64,000 nucleotides of DNA from Rubrivivax sp. Lineage in GTDB: Bacteria > Pseudomonadota > Gammaproteobacteria > Burkholderiales > Burkholderiaceae_C. The stretch covers positions 1 through 64,000 of the forward strand of contig JADMJD010000026.1 in NCBI GenBank assembly GCA_018780805.1, read 5' to 3'. Under the pieces are notes generated by a model. The model did not search any database. It was not told the DNA's origin and saw nothing but the letters and a program-made list of their open reading frames with translations. Below are positions 29,798 to 37,654 of the stretch, in pieces (within the stretch, counting starts at the first letter, position 1; each line of letters begins with the position of its first letter). The translations under genes were made by a program, and so were the position numbers.

Positions 29798-30802
29798 ATG
29801 CCCTCGTCCAAGCCATCTTTCATTGCCACCCGCCGCACCCTGCTGGCCGCCACGGCCGCCGTGCTGTGGACCACCGCCACCCTGCCGGCGCTGGCCCAGC
29901 AGACCAACTACCCCAACAAGCCTGTCAAGCTGTTGGTGGGCTACGCCGCCGGCGGGGCCACGGATGTGATTGCGCGCCTGGTGGGCCAGAAGCTGGCCGA
30001 GGGCCTGGGGCAGACGGTGGTGATCGAAAACCGTGCCGGTGCCAACAGCAACGTCGGTGCCGAAGCCGTGGCGCGGTCGCCGGCAGACGGCTACACCGTC
30101 TTTGTGTTCACGATTGCCAACACCATCAACGCGACGCTGTACGACAAGCTGGGCTACGACCCGCAGAAGGACTTCGAGCCGGTCGGCCTGATCGCCAAGG
30201 TGCCCAACATCCTGGTCGTCAACAACGACGTGCCGGCCAAGACGCTGGCCGAGTACGTGGCCTATGCGAAGGCGCAGCCGCAGGGTGTGACCTTCGCGTC
30301 ATCGGGCAGCGGCTCGTCGATCCATCTCTCGGGCGAGATGTTCAAGATGGTGGCCAAGCTCAACCTGCTGCACGTGCCCTACCGCGGCAGCGCACCGGCC
30401 GTGACCGACCTGATCGGCGGCCAGGTGCAGAGCATGTTCGACAACGCGCCTTCGGCCATGCCGCACATCCTCGGCGGCCGGCTGCGGCCCCTGGCCATCA
30501 CCAGCGCGCAACGCTCCCCGCTGCTGCCCGACGTGCCGACGGTGGCCGAGTCGGGCTATGCTGGCTTTGACGTGCAGAGCTGGTTCGGCCTGGCGCTGCC
30601 GCGCGGCACGCCGCAGCCCATCGTCGACCGGCTCAACGCCGAGCTCACCAAGGTGCTGGCAATGCCCGATGTGAAGAAGCGCCTGGGCGAACTGGGCGCC
30701 ACGCCCGCGGGCGGCACGCCAGCCGACATGCGCGGTTTTGTCGACGCCGAGATCAAGCGCTGGAACGCCGTGGTCAAGGCGTCGGGCGCGAAGGCCGAGT
30801 GA
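29798..30802 (+). CDS. Bug-family tripartite tricarboxylate transporter substrate-binding protein
   Basis: A 334-residue periplasmic receptor. The leader reads RRTLLAATAAVLWTTATLPALA, and the mature domain begins with YPNKPVKLLVGYAAGGATD. Family motifs VIENRAGANSNVGAEAVARSPADGYT, LHVPYRGSAPAVTDLIGGQVQ and the closing PADMRGFVDAEIKRW are all present. AGGAGACACC precedes the ATG. It is the first gene of a five-gene operon with a CoA ligase, a lyase and two dehydrogenases, so its ligand is presumably the carboxylate that the operon breaks down. Confidence 0.92.
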   Translation: MPSSKPSFIATRRTLLAATAAVLWTTATLPALAQQTNYPNKPVKLLVGYAAGGATDVIARLVGQKLAEGLGQTVVIENRAGANSNVGAEAVARSPADGYTVFVFTIANTINATLYDKLGYDPQKDFEPVGLIAKVPNILVVNNDVPAKTLAEYVAYAKAQPQGVTFASSGSGSSIHLSGEMFKMVAKLNLLHVPYRGSAPAVTDLIGGQVQSMFDNAPSAMPHILGGRLRPLAITSAQRSPLLPDVPTVAESGYAGFDVQSWFGLALPRGTPQPIVDRLNAELTKVLAMPDVKKRLGELGATPAGGTPADMRGFVDAEIKRWNAVVKASGAKAE

Positions 30803-30816
30803 CAGAGAAGGCCTCC

Positions 30817-32346
30817 ATGTTCCCCATCGACTTCTTCTGGCGCGCCGCGGCGCGCTGGCCCGAACGCACGGCAATCGACGCGCCCGAGGGCTTCACCACC
30901 TACGCCACGCTGGCCGGCGAGGTGGCGGCGTTGGCGGCCGGCTTGTGCGCGCTGGACCCGCAGCCCGGCAGCCGCGTCGGCATCCTGGCCTCGAACTCGC
31001 GCGAGCACCTCGTCGCGCTGCTGGCCACGCTGGCCGCGGGCAAGGTGTGGTTGCCACTGAACGTCAAGAGCACGGCCAGCGAGATCCAGCGCATCCTCGG
31101 CGTCACCGAACCCGGCATCGTCGTGGTCGACCCGGGCAGCGCGGCGCTGATGGCGACCGCGAGCACCCCGCGTGTGTGGACCGGTGCGCACAGCCCCGAT
31201 GCGCAGCCCACGGTGTCGGCGCTGATCGCGCAACATGCTGGCGCCGCGCGTCTGGACCTCGCTGCGTTGGGCCTGAAGGACAGCGACACCCAGGCCATCA
31301 AATTCACCGGCGGCACCACCGGCGCGCCCAAGGGCGTGATGCAACCCTACCGTGCCTGGCTGGCGAACATCAGCAACCAGATCCACGGCTGGGGGTTCGA
31401 CGAACACGAGCGCTACGTGCTGGCCGCGCCCATCACCCACGGCACCGGCACCTACGTGCTGCCCATCCTGGCGCAGGGTGGCTGCCACGTGGGGCTGGCC
31501 GAAGCCGGAGCCGAGGCTGTGCGTGCGGCCTTCCGCGACCGCGATGGCACTTGCTGCTTCATGCCGCCGACGCTGGTCTACATGCTGATGGCCTTGCCCG
31601 GCAGTTCGCGCGACGACTATCCGCGCCTGCGGCGCCTGATCTACGGCGGCGCACCCATGCCGCCGGAAAAGATCCGCCAGGTGCGCGGGTTCTTCGGCCC
31701 GGTGCTGGGCACCACCTACGGCCAGACCGAAGCGCCGCAGATCCTGACGCTGATGCGGCCGGAAGACTTCGAGGACGAGCGCAACTGGGCCAGCGTGGGC
31801 CGGCGCAGCTGGTTCAGCGACGTCGAGATCATGGCGCCCGACGGCACGCTGCTGCCCAACGGCGAAGTGGGCGAAGTGGTCGCGCGTGGCGACCTGCTGA
31901 TGAGCGGCTACTGGCGCCTGCCCGAAAAAACCGCCGAGACCCTGGTGGACGGCTGGCTGCACACCGGCGACCGCGGCCTGATCGATGAACGCGGCTACCT
32001 GTACCTGAAGGACAGGCTCAAGGAGCTGGTGATCACTGGCGGCTTCAACGTCTACCCGATCGACGTCGAAAACGCGCTCGGCCAGCACCCCGCCGTGCAC
32101 GAGTGCGCCGTCTTCGGCATCCCCGACGACAAGTGGGGCGAGGCCGTGCAGGCGGCCGTGCAGCTGCGCGCCGGTCAGCAGGCCAGCGAAGCCGAACTGA
32201 TTGCCTGGGTGCGCGCAAGACTGGGCCCTGTGCAGACGCCCAAGCGCATCCACTTCCGGGCCAGCCTGCCCCGCTCGCCCGTGGGCAAGGTGTTGAAGAA
32301 CGAGGTCCGCCAGGCGGTGCTGGCCTCCCAAGGAGACCCGTCATGA
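30817..32346 (+). CDS. Acyl-CoA synthetase (AMP-forming)
   Basis: A 509-residue adenylate-forming ligase. The phosphate loop is KFTGGTTGAPKGVM, the aromatic/ATP motif is YGQTEAPQ, the hinge region is GDRGLIDERGYLYLKDRLKELVITGG, and the catalytic Lys is in PRSPVGKVLKNEV near the end. It activates a carboxylic acid to its CoA thioester. GAAGG lies before this ATG; a GTG 18 bases earlier overlaps the Bug stop and is the alternative. The next gene overlaps as ATGA. The acyl group is unknown; context suggests the acid brought in by the Bug receptor. Confidence 0.9.
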   Translation: MFPIDFFWRAAARWPERTAIDAPEGFTTYATLAGEVAALAAGLCALDPQPGSRVGILASNSREHLVALLATLAAGKVWLPLNVKSTASEIQRILGVTEPGIVVVDPGSAALMATASTPRVWTGAHSPDAQPTVSALIAQHAGAARLDLAALGLKDSDTQAIKFTGGTTGAPKGVMQPYRAWLANISNQIHGWGFDEHERYVLAAPITHGTGTYVLPILAQGGCHVGLAEAGAEAVRAAFRDRDGTCCFMPPTLVYMLMALPGSSRDDYPRLRRLIYGGAPMPPEKIRQVRGFFGPVLGTTYGQTEAPQILTLMRPEDFEDERNWASVGRRSWFSDVEIMAPDGTLLPNGEVGEVVARGDLLMSGYWRLPEKTAETLVDGWLHTGDRGLIDERGYLYLKDRLKELVITGGFNVYPIDVENALGQHPAVHECAVFGIPDDKWGEAVQAAVQLRAGQQASEAELIAWVRARLGPVQTPKRIHFRASLPRSPVGKVLKNEVRQAVLASQGDPS

Positions 32347-33125
32347 GCACTGCCGGCCCCATCCCCGAGACCCGTTTGTGCAGCCACACGCTGACCAGCC
32401 TGCACTACCGCGACAAGAACCTGGTGGAGGACCTGCTCGGAAAGTGCAGCTTCACCGAAGTGATGCTGATGCAGATCCTGGCGCGCCAGCCGAGACCGGT
32501 GGACATGCGCATCGTCGACGCCGTGCTGATCGTGCTGATGGAACATGGTCTGACGCCCAGCGCCATTGCCACACGGCTGATCTACATGAGCGCGCCCGAG
32601 AACCTGCAGGGCGCCGTCGCGGCCGGCCTGCTGGCGGTGGGCAGCAGCTTCGTCGGCACGATGGAAAACTGCGCGCGCCTGCTCGACCGCATCCTGGCCG
32701 CGGGCGACCGGGGCGCGCAGGCGGCCGAGGCGCTGGCCATCGCACGCCACCACAAGGCCGAGCGCCTGGCGGTGCCGGGCTTCGGCCACCACCTGCACAA
32801 GCCGGTGGACCCGCGCGCCTACAGGCTGCTCGACCTGGGCCGGGCCGAGCCCGACCTGACCGGCGACAAGATGCAGGCGCTGATGACGCTCTCCGCCGCG
32901 GTGGACGGGGTGGCCGGGCGGCCGATCACCATCAACGCCACCGGCGCGGTGGCCGCGCTGCTGGGCGAGATCGGTGTGCCCACCGGCGTGATGCGCGGCT
33001 TCGCGGTCATCTCGCGCGCCGCGGGGCTGGTCGCACACATCGTCGAAGAGCAGCAAAGCCCCTCGGGCCGGTTCATCTGGGACACCGTTGAGCAGGCGAT
33101 GCCGACGGTGCGCGATCATGGCTGA
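32343..33125 (+). CDS. Citryl-CoA lyase-like protein (citrate synthase superfamily)
   Basis: A 260-residue protein equal to the C-terminal part of citrate synthase, the length of stand-alone citryl-CoA lyases. The key motif is VPGFGHHLHKPVDPRAYRLL, matching the GFGHxxYKxxDPR segment with its catalytic His. A GGRFIWDT-like end (SPSGRFIWDTVEQ) corresponds to the late active-site region. Enzymes of this group split a citryl-CoA-like thioester to acetyl-CoA and an oxo-acid. Coming after a CoA ligase, it may cleave the activated substrate or a product of the SDRs. It overlaps both neighbours. Confidence 0.82.
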   Translation: MSTAGPIPETRLCSHTLTSLHYRDKNLVEDLLGKCSFTEVMLMQILARQPRPVDMRIVDAVLIVLMEHGLTPSAIATRLIYMSAPENLQGAVAAGLLAVGSSFVGTMENCARLLDRILAAGDRGAQAAEALAIARHHKAERLAVPGFGHHLHKPVDPRAYRLLDLGRAEPDLTGDKMQALMTLSAAVDGVAGRPITINATGAVAALLGEIGVPTGVMRGFAVISRAAGLVAHIVEEQQSPSGRFIWDTVEQAMPTVRDHG

Positions 33126-33840
33126 CCGGGTGCTCGTCACCGGCGGCAGCCACGGCCTGGGCCGCGCGATGGTGGAGAGGCTGCTGGCCGATGGTTACCG
33201 GGTGATCAACCTCGACCTGCAACCGCCCGCCGTGCCCGCCGGCCACGAGCTCTATTGCGAAGCCGATGTGACCGACGAGCCGCAACTGCGCGCCGTGTTG
33301 GCCGCGCTGGTGGCGCGTGAGGGCCCGATCACACGCCTGGTCAACAACGCCGGCATCGTGCGCCCGGCATCGTTCGAAGCCACCGACCTGGCCGATCTGC
33401 GGGCCGTGATGGCGCTCAACGTCGGCGGCGCCATCGTCTGCGCGCAGGCGCTGCTGCCGGGCATGAAGGCGGCGCAGTTCGGCCGCATCGTGCACATCAG
33501 CAGCCGCGCGGCGATCGGCAAGGCCACGCGCAGTGCGTATGCGGCCAGCAAGGCCGCGCTGCACGGCCTGGCCAAGACCATGGCACTGGAGCTCGGGCAG
33601 TTCGGCGTCACCGTCAACGCCATCGGACCAGGGCCGATCGCCTCGCCCTTGTTTGACCGCGTGAACCCGCCGGGTGCACCGGCCACGCAGGCCATCATTG
33701 ACGCCATCCCGATGCGACGCATGGGCCAGCCCGGCGAGGTGGCGCACATGGTGGCGTCACTGCTGGACGCACGCGCCGGCTTCGTGACCGGCCAGGTGCT
33801 GTACGTGTGCGGCGGCATGACGGTGGGGCTGGCGGGATGA
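33118..33840 (+). CDS. SDR family oxidoreductase (first of tandem pair)
   Basis: A 240-residue classical short-chain dehydrogenase. The cofactor motif is VTGGSHGLG near residue 8, NNAGIV lies near 78, and the catalytic Ser is in IVHISSRAAIG with Tyr and Lys in AYAASKAAL. After the nucleotide-binding strand it has INLDLQPP, where the acidic Asp favours NAD(H) over NADP(H). The end GQVLYVCGGMTVG is slightly unlike the usual VDGG. The start lies eight bases inside the lyase gene, so translation is coupled. Confidence 0.88.
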   Translation: MADRVLVTGGSHGLGRAMVERLLADGYRVINLDLQPPAVPAGHELYCEADVTDEPQLRAVLAALVAREGPITRLVNNAGIVRPASFEATDLADLRAVMALNVGGAIVCAQALLPGMKAAQFGRIVHISSRAAIGKATRSAYAASKAALHGLAKTMALELGQFGVTVNAIGPGPIASPLFDRVNPPGAPATQAIIDAIPMRRMGQPGEVAHMVASLLDARAGFVTGQVLYVCGGMTVGLAG

Positions 33841-34655
33841 ACACCCTGCCCGAAGGCTTGCCGCTGGGCCTGCAGGGCCGCGTCGTGTTCGTGGCCGGCG
33901 GCGGCTCAGCTGGGCCCGGCTACAGCATCGGCCGCGCTTCGTGCATCACCTACGCACGCCTGGGCGCGAAGGTCTGCGTGGCCGACCGCGACCGCGCCTC
34001 GGCCGACGAGACCACCGCGCTGATCCGCGCCGAGGGTGGCAGCGCCCAAACCTTCGTCGGCGACATGGCGGTGGAGGCCGACATCGTGCGCATCTTCGCC
34101 GAGGCCGCTGAACACTTCGGCCCGGTCGATGCGCTGCACCACAACGTCGGCATCGGCAAGACGGGCGGGCCGATGGAAACCAGCACGGCCGACCTCGACC
34201 GCATCTACGCCGTCAACGTGCGCAGCCTGCTCACCGCGTCGCAGCAGGTGCTGCCGGGCATGGCACAACGCCGGCGCGGTGCCATCGTCACGATCTCGTC
34301 GGTGGCAGGCCAGCGTTACCTGGGCTACCCGCACCTGGCCTACGGTGTGACCAAGGCCGCACTGTCGCACTTCACCCGGCTGATCGCGCTCGAGTACGCC
34401 AACCGCGGCGTACGCGCCAACTGTGTGGTGCCGGGGCTGATCGACACCCCACGCATCACCCAGACCGTGGCCGACCGCTTCGCCGCCAACCTGGCCGAAG
34501 CCAAGGCCGCGCGCGACCGACAGGTGCCGATGGGGCGCATGGGCACGGCCTGGGAAGTCGCGCACGCCTGCGCCTTCTTGCTGAGCGACGCCGCGGCCTA
34601 CATCACCGGCACCGAGCTGGTGGTGGACGGCGGGCTGGTGGGCAAGTACACCTGA
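33837..34655 (+). CDS. SDR family oxidoreductase (second of tandem pair)
   Basis: A 272-residue short-chain dehydrogenase with a longer glycine motif, VAGGGSAGPGYSIGRA, instead of the classical TGxxxGIG. HHNVGIGKTGGP replaces the common NNAG, with Asn kept. The catalytic Ser is in VTISSVAG, and Tyr-Lys in AYGVTKAAL. It ends GTELVVDGGLVGKYT. The modified Gly-rich loop separates it from the first SDR, so the two probably act on different intermediates. The ATGA overlap with the previous gene makes it the last member of the operon. A small hairpin (34677-34692) follows. Confidence 0.87.
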   Translation: MNTLPEGLPLGLQGRVVFVAGGGSAGPGYSIGRASCITYARLGAKVCVADRDRASADETTALIRAEGGSAQTFVGDMAVEADIVRIFAEAAEHFGPVDALHHNVGIGKTGGPMETSTADLDRIYAVNVRSLLTASQQVLPGMAQRRRGAIVTISSVAGQRYLGYPHLAYGVTKAALSHFTRLIALEYANRGVRANCVVPGLIDTPRITQTVADRFAANLAEAKAARDRQVPMGRMGTAWEVAHACAFLLSDAAAYITGTELVVDGGLVGKYT

Positions 34656-34743
34656 GTGCACGGGGAACCAGGGCGAGGCATCAGCGGATGCCCAACCAAA
34701 AAACGGGCCTGCATGGGCGTCCGGGCCTGCACGCCCTGCTCTC

Positions 34744-36126
34744 TCAGCCCATCCGGCCCAGCACCTCTGCGTTGGCCGCACAGACCGCACGGAACCCGGA
34801 ACTGATGCGTGCATCGGCAGCGGCTGCCATCCAGAACGCGTCGGCGGCCTGCGCTGCCGGCGCCCAGAGTTCGCGCTCGGCTGGCAGCGGCAACCGAGGG
34901 CGGAATTCGCGGGGCGGCAGCTCGACGCCCCGCGAAGGCGCATACAGCATGGGCAGCATGTCGTACGCCGGCGCCAGCTGCAGCCCCGGCCTGCCATCGG
35001 CGGCCCTGGGTTGGAACGACAAGTTTCCGTCGTGCATGTCGTTGTTGCCGATGAGCTGCCCGAAGTGCCACAAGAGTGCGGTCAGTCGCACGTCATCGGC
35101 AGACAGCCAACCTCGGGCGCCAAGCCGGCGCGCTGCCTCGACCCAAGGGGCGCCTGCCAGACCGAACAGGGCACCGTTCAGCGACGCCCACGACGTCACC
35201 CCGGAACGACCGTACAGACCGTGGCGGTCGAATCGCTCGACCTCCAGGAAAGTTCGGCCGCCGCCGCGGTGGATGCGTGACGTGGTGGCCTGGATGCCCA
35301 GGTGGGTCGTCAACACCTGGCTGGCGAGGTGCTCGCACACCAGCAGGTCGGACCAGCGTTGCGTCCCCGGCGAGTCGTCCGAGCCGGAGAACTTGACGAG
35401 CATGTGCTGGATGCGGCCATCGTGATTTCGTCGAACCGCCTCGAACTTCGGGAACTCGCCGCCGGCTGAGTAGCCGACGAGGCCTTGGGCCATGGCACTG
35501 GCGGCCAGGCGCTCGTAGCTCTGCGGGACCATGGCATCGTCCACGAGCGGCTCGTCCCGCCCAAGACGCCCGGCCTGGACCCGCTCGAGCCACTGGCGGC
35601 AGGCCGGCTCACCCAGGATGAGGTCACCCAGCAGGTCGGTTCCCAGCAGCGACATCGCATGCAGGGCGTGGTCGTCGGACCAGACATTCGGGTCTTCGGG
35701 AACCTGCAGCAAGGCCGCGTGGTGGCGGGCGAAGTTGCGACCCAGGAAGCCCTGCGGGCGCATGTCCTGGAGCGGATACGGCAGCCCGTCGAACCAGCCC
35801 GCCTGCCTCTCTTCATCCAGGGGCCAGCCGAAGTCGGCGAGGAATTCGGCAGCGCATCCGTCCGGGTAGGTCAAGTCCAGACGAGCGACTTCCTGGATGC
35901 CCCCTTGTTCGTCGACGCGATACAGCGGAAGTGCCGCCTTCGACCCGCGAAGCGCACGCCGCGCGGCGTACGTCGTGCGGCGCGCACTGCCGCGCGCAAT
36001 GACGTCGTCACCGGCGGCGCGCACCTGACGCATCAGCGTCGCGCGGCTGACGTCCAGGGCCTTGAGCAACCTACCTGCCTGCAGGCGGCCGCGAAGGCGC
36101 AGAATTGTGACGAGGTCGGGGCTCAT
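34744..36126 (-). CDS. HipA-family kinase, YjjJ type
   Basis: A 460-residue HipA-like Ser/Thr kinase with a built-in N-terminal winged-helix domain (residues 1-75: PDLVTILRLRGRLQAGRLL, DVSRATLMRQVRA), as in Escherichia coli YjjJ. Family features are LQDMRPQGFLGRNFARHH, the ATP-binding LVKFSGSD and the catalytic IGNNDMHDGNLSF, followed by the metal-binding APAYDMLPM. No separate HipB antitoxin gene is adjacent, consistent with the fused DNA-binding domain. It may phosphorylate a translation factor or tRNA synthetase as HipA does; that is inferred. Repeats upstream suggest autoregulation. Confidence 0.87.
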   Translation of the reverse strand: MSPDLVTILRLRGRLQAGRLLKALDVSRATLMRQVRAAGDDVIARGSARRTTYAARRALRGSKAALPLYRVDEQGGIQEVARLDLTYPDGCAAEFLADFGWPLDEERQAGWFDGLPYPLQDMRPQGFLGRNFARHHAALLQVPEDPNVWSDDHALHAMSLLGTDLLGDLILGEPACRQWLERVQAGRLGRDEPLVDDAMVPQSYERLAASAMAQGLVGYSAGGEFPKFEAVRRNHDGRIQHMLVKFSGSDDSPGTQRWSDLLVCEHLASQVLTTHLGIQATTSRIHRGGGRTFLEVERFDRHGLYGRSGVTSWASLNGALFGLAGAPWVEAARRLGARGWLSADDVRLTALLWHFGQLIGNNDMHDGNLSFQPRAADGRPGLQLAPAYDMLPMLYAPSRGVELPPREFRPRLPLPAERELWAPAAQAADAFWMAAAADARISSGFRAVCAANAEVLGRMG

Positions 36127-36128
36127 CT

Positions 36129-36216
36129 TGAAACGATTGGAGGCTGAAACTCGGACATTGAACTGCTCGCAGTGGTGAATCCACCGGAGATGTGGTGAAA
36201 CGATATTTGAAACGAT
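36129..36216 (-). promoter_or_regulatory. Three ATCGTTTCA sites upstream of the HipA-like gene
   Basis: On the coding strand ATCGTTTCA occurs three times in the same direction: at 36208-36216, 36196-36204 and 36129-36137. The two outer ones are 12 bases apart, about one helical turn; the third lies three bases before the start codon. This is a plausible operator for the protein's own DNA-binding domain. Confidence 0.5.
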
Positions 36217-36511
36217 TTTAGCCTGGCGGCTATGCGCTTGCGCCGGCAGTACTCGAGCGGGCGGCAGACTGGAAGGCGTGTCCTGGCGAGCCATCACCAG
36301 TTGGGCGGCACCGAACGACCACCAGCCAAGGTGAAGCGCAAAGCACCTCAAGCACCTCGGCAACGTCCAGGGCACGCACAACTGGAACCAGCAGCTGCCG
36401 TGGTGCAGTTGGACGTATCGCAGGAGAGCTTCTCAGGTGACGTTGTGGATCCGTCACGGGCGTGCTCTGGCGCTCAGATGTACACCATTTTTGCGCCACC
36501 CAGAAAGACGA
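36217..36511. other. Intergenic stretch between HipA-like gene and tRNA-proximal terminator
   Basis: About 295 bases with lower GC than their surroundings. No frame encodes a recognisable product. Before insertion of the adjacent element this sequence would have lain just downstream of the tRNA-Ser gene. Confidence 0.4.
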
Positions 36512-36550
36512 AGCCCCTGACTGCAAGATCTCTCTTGCGAATCAAGGGCT
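36512..36550 (-). terminator. Probable original terminator of the tRNA-Ser gene
   Basis: On the minus strand AGCCCTTGA...GCAAGA is followed by the matching TCTTGC...TCAGGGGCT, forming an interrupted stem of about 14 pairs, then a T-rich TCGTCTTTCT. It lies 12 bases beyond the left attachment repeat, so in the empty site it would directly follow the tRNA. The reconstruction is inferred. Confidence 0.55.
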
Positions 36551-36561
36551 TGGCTTTTGGT

Positions 36562-36575
36562 TGGCGGAGTCGAAG
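36562..36575. repeat. Left attachment site (direct repeat)
   Basis: TGGCGGAGTCGAAG is identical to the last 14 bases of the tRNA-Ser gene with its CCA. Similarity ends immediately on both sides of the repeat. It marks the distal end of the element. Confidence 0.8.
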
Positions 36576-36650
36576 TCTGTCAAGACCCGCATGGATGCTC
36601 GCTCTCCGGGCCGTGGCGTCTTCTACCCACGCGCCACCCACACGGAAAGA

Positions 36651-36995
36651 TCAGGCGTCGGACGCTGCCGGCGCGGCCCCATCATCCGGCCCCGCGTAGG
36701 TCCGATTCGAATCCTCCGGTCGCATCCGAACCGAACCGCCCCAGGCCGTAAGCACACTGGCCAGCTCGACGGGGGCGGGGGAGTCTTGTGCGGGCATGGC
36801 CAGCGCCAACACGGCGGGCCGCTTGGCGGTGTCACCGAGGCGCAGCAACTCGCCACGACTGAGCATGCGGCTCGCGGTCATGCGGGCCAGCGCGTAGCCT
36901 ACGCGGGCCCGCCTGGCCAGTTCCTTGACCGTGCAAGGGCCGTCTGCAGCCGCAGCTCGCAGTGCCAGAGTGATTTCGCCACAAGGTCGTGCCAC
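36651..36995 (-). CDS. Small helix-turn-helix protein in the element
   Basis: A 114-residue protein starting with GTG. Residues 5-60 look like a winged helix (EITLALRAAAADGPCTVKELARRARVGYALARMTASRMLSRGELL); the segments around CTVKELARRA and VGYALARMTASRML fit a helix-turn-helix. The C-terminal 45 residues are polar and probably disordered. Similar small wHTH proteins occur in prophages as I recall them. It is the gene nearest the left attachment site, separated by about 190 bases from the capsid module. Confidence 0.55.
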   Translation of the reverse strand: MARPCGEITLALRAAAADGPCTVKELARRARVGYALARMTASRMLSRGELLRLGDTAKRPAVLALAMPAQDSPAPVELASVLTAWGGSVRMRPEDSNRTYAGPDDGAAPAASDA

Positions 36996-37183
36996 AGGGC
37001 CAGTTTACGGCTGGCACGACAGGCAGAGAGTGGTGTGGGTGAGGCAGTACGCACAGCCCCTTCGTAGCTGCACCCGATGCCCCTCGCCGCGCATCTTGCG
37101 TGGCCGGTGCCCGTCATGGGTTGGAAGCGCTCGCGCCAGGCTATGGCGGGCTGTCTCGCCTAGCGCGGTCCCGTGACATGGAC

Positions 37184-37648
37184 TCAGCTGAAGTACAGCT
37201 CCAAGCGGGCCGCTGCGTCGCTCAGCACGGCAAAGCAGCCTACTTCGATCAGTCGGCCCGGGATACCGAGGTCGGACCGGCCAACGGACAACTCGAATTC
37301 TTCGACTGCAACGGTGCCGCTCGCCGCCGTGTTGTCGTAGATCCTCAAAGTGCCGGCAGCCGTACCGCAGAAGATGGATTCGAGGCGGCGGCCGACCGCC
37401 CCACCCACCAAGCCCGAAGACGACACAAGCAATTTCAAGCCCGGCGCCATCAACTGCTGAATCTTTCCGTCCTGCCGACGCACTTCACCGCGATTCAGCG
37501 CCAGCACCTGTGTATAGCTCAGGACCGGCACTTCGCTGTACATGGCGCGCGCCTGGCCTGAGCAAATGAGCCGGAGTTCTTCATCCGGCAGGAAGTGGCT
37601 GTAGCAGCCTGGCGCCAGGCCCTCGTGAGGGTAGAGCAGCTGGATCAT
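37184..37648 (-). CDS. Beta-rich protein of the capsid module
   Basis: A 154-residue protein, last in the four-gene capsid operon, starting six bases after the capsid stop. The C-terminal half alternates short strands and turns, with GTLRIYDNTAASGTVAVEEF and GRLIEVGCFAVLSDAAARLELYF. The phrase IYDN(T)AASGT recalls head-decoration or head-fibre proteins of phages; this is a memory of motif style, not a confirmed match. The N-terminal half includes GCYSHFLPDEELRLICSG. A role as capsid partner is inferred from position. Confidence 0.55.
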   Translation of the reverse strand: MIQLLYPHEGLAPGCYSHFLPDEELRLICSGQARAMYSEVPVLSYTQVLALNRGEVRRQDGKIQQLMAPGLKLLVSSSGLVGGAVGRRLESIFCGTAAGTLRIYDNTAASGTVAVEEFELSVGRSDLGIPGRLIEVGCFAVLSDAAARLELYFS

Positions 37649-37654
37649 GGCGGT

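Noticed and set aside
34677..34692. Intrinsic terminator after the second SDR gene
   Set aside because: GGCATC-AGCG-GATGCC is a good stem but it is followed by A-rich, not T-rich, sequence on the gene strand.
36651..36995. HipB-type antitoxin for the HipA-like kinase
   Set aside because: The gene is inside the inserted element, on the far side of the attachment repeat, and the kinase already carries a DNA-binding domain.
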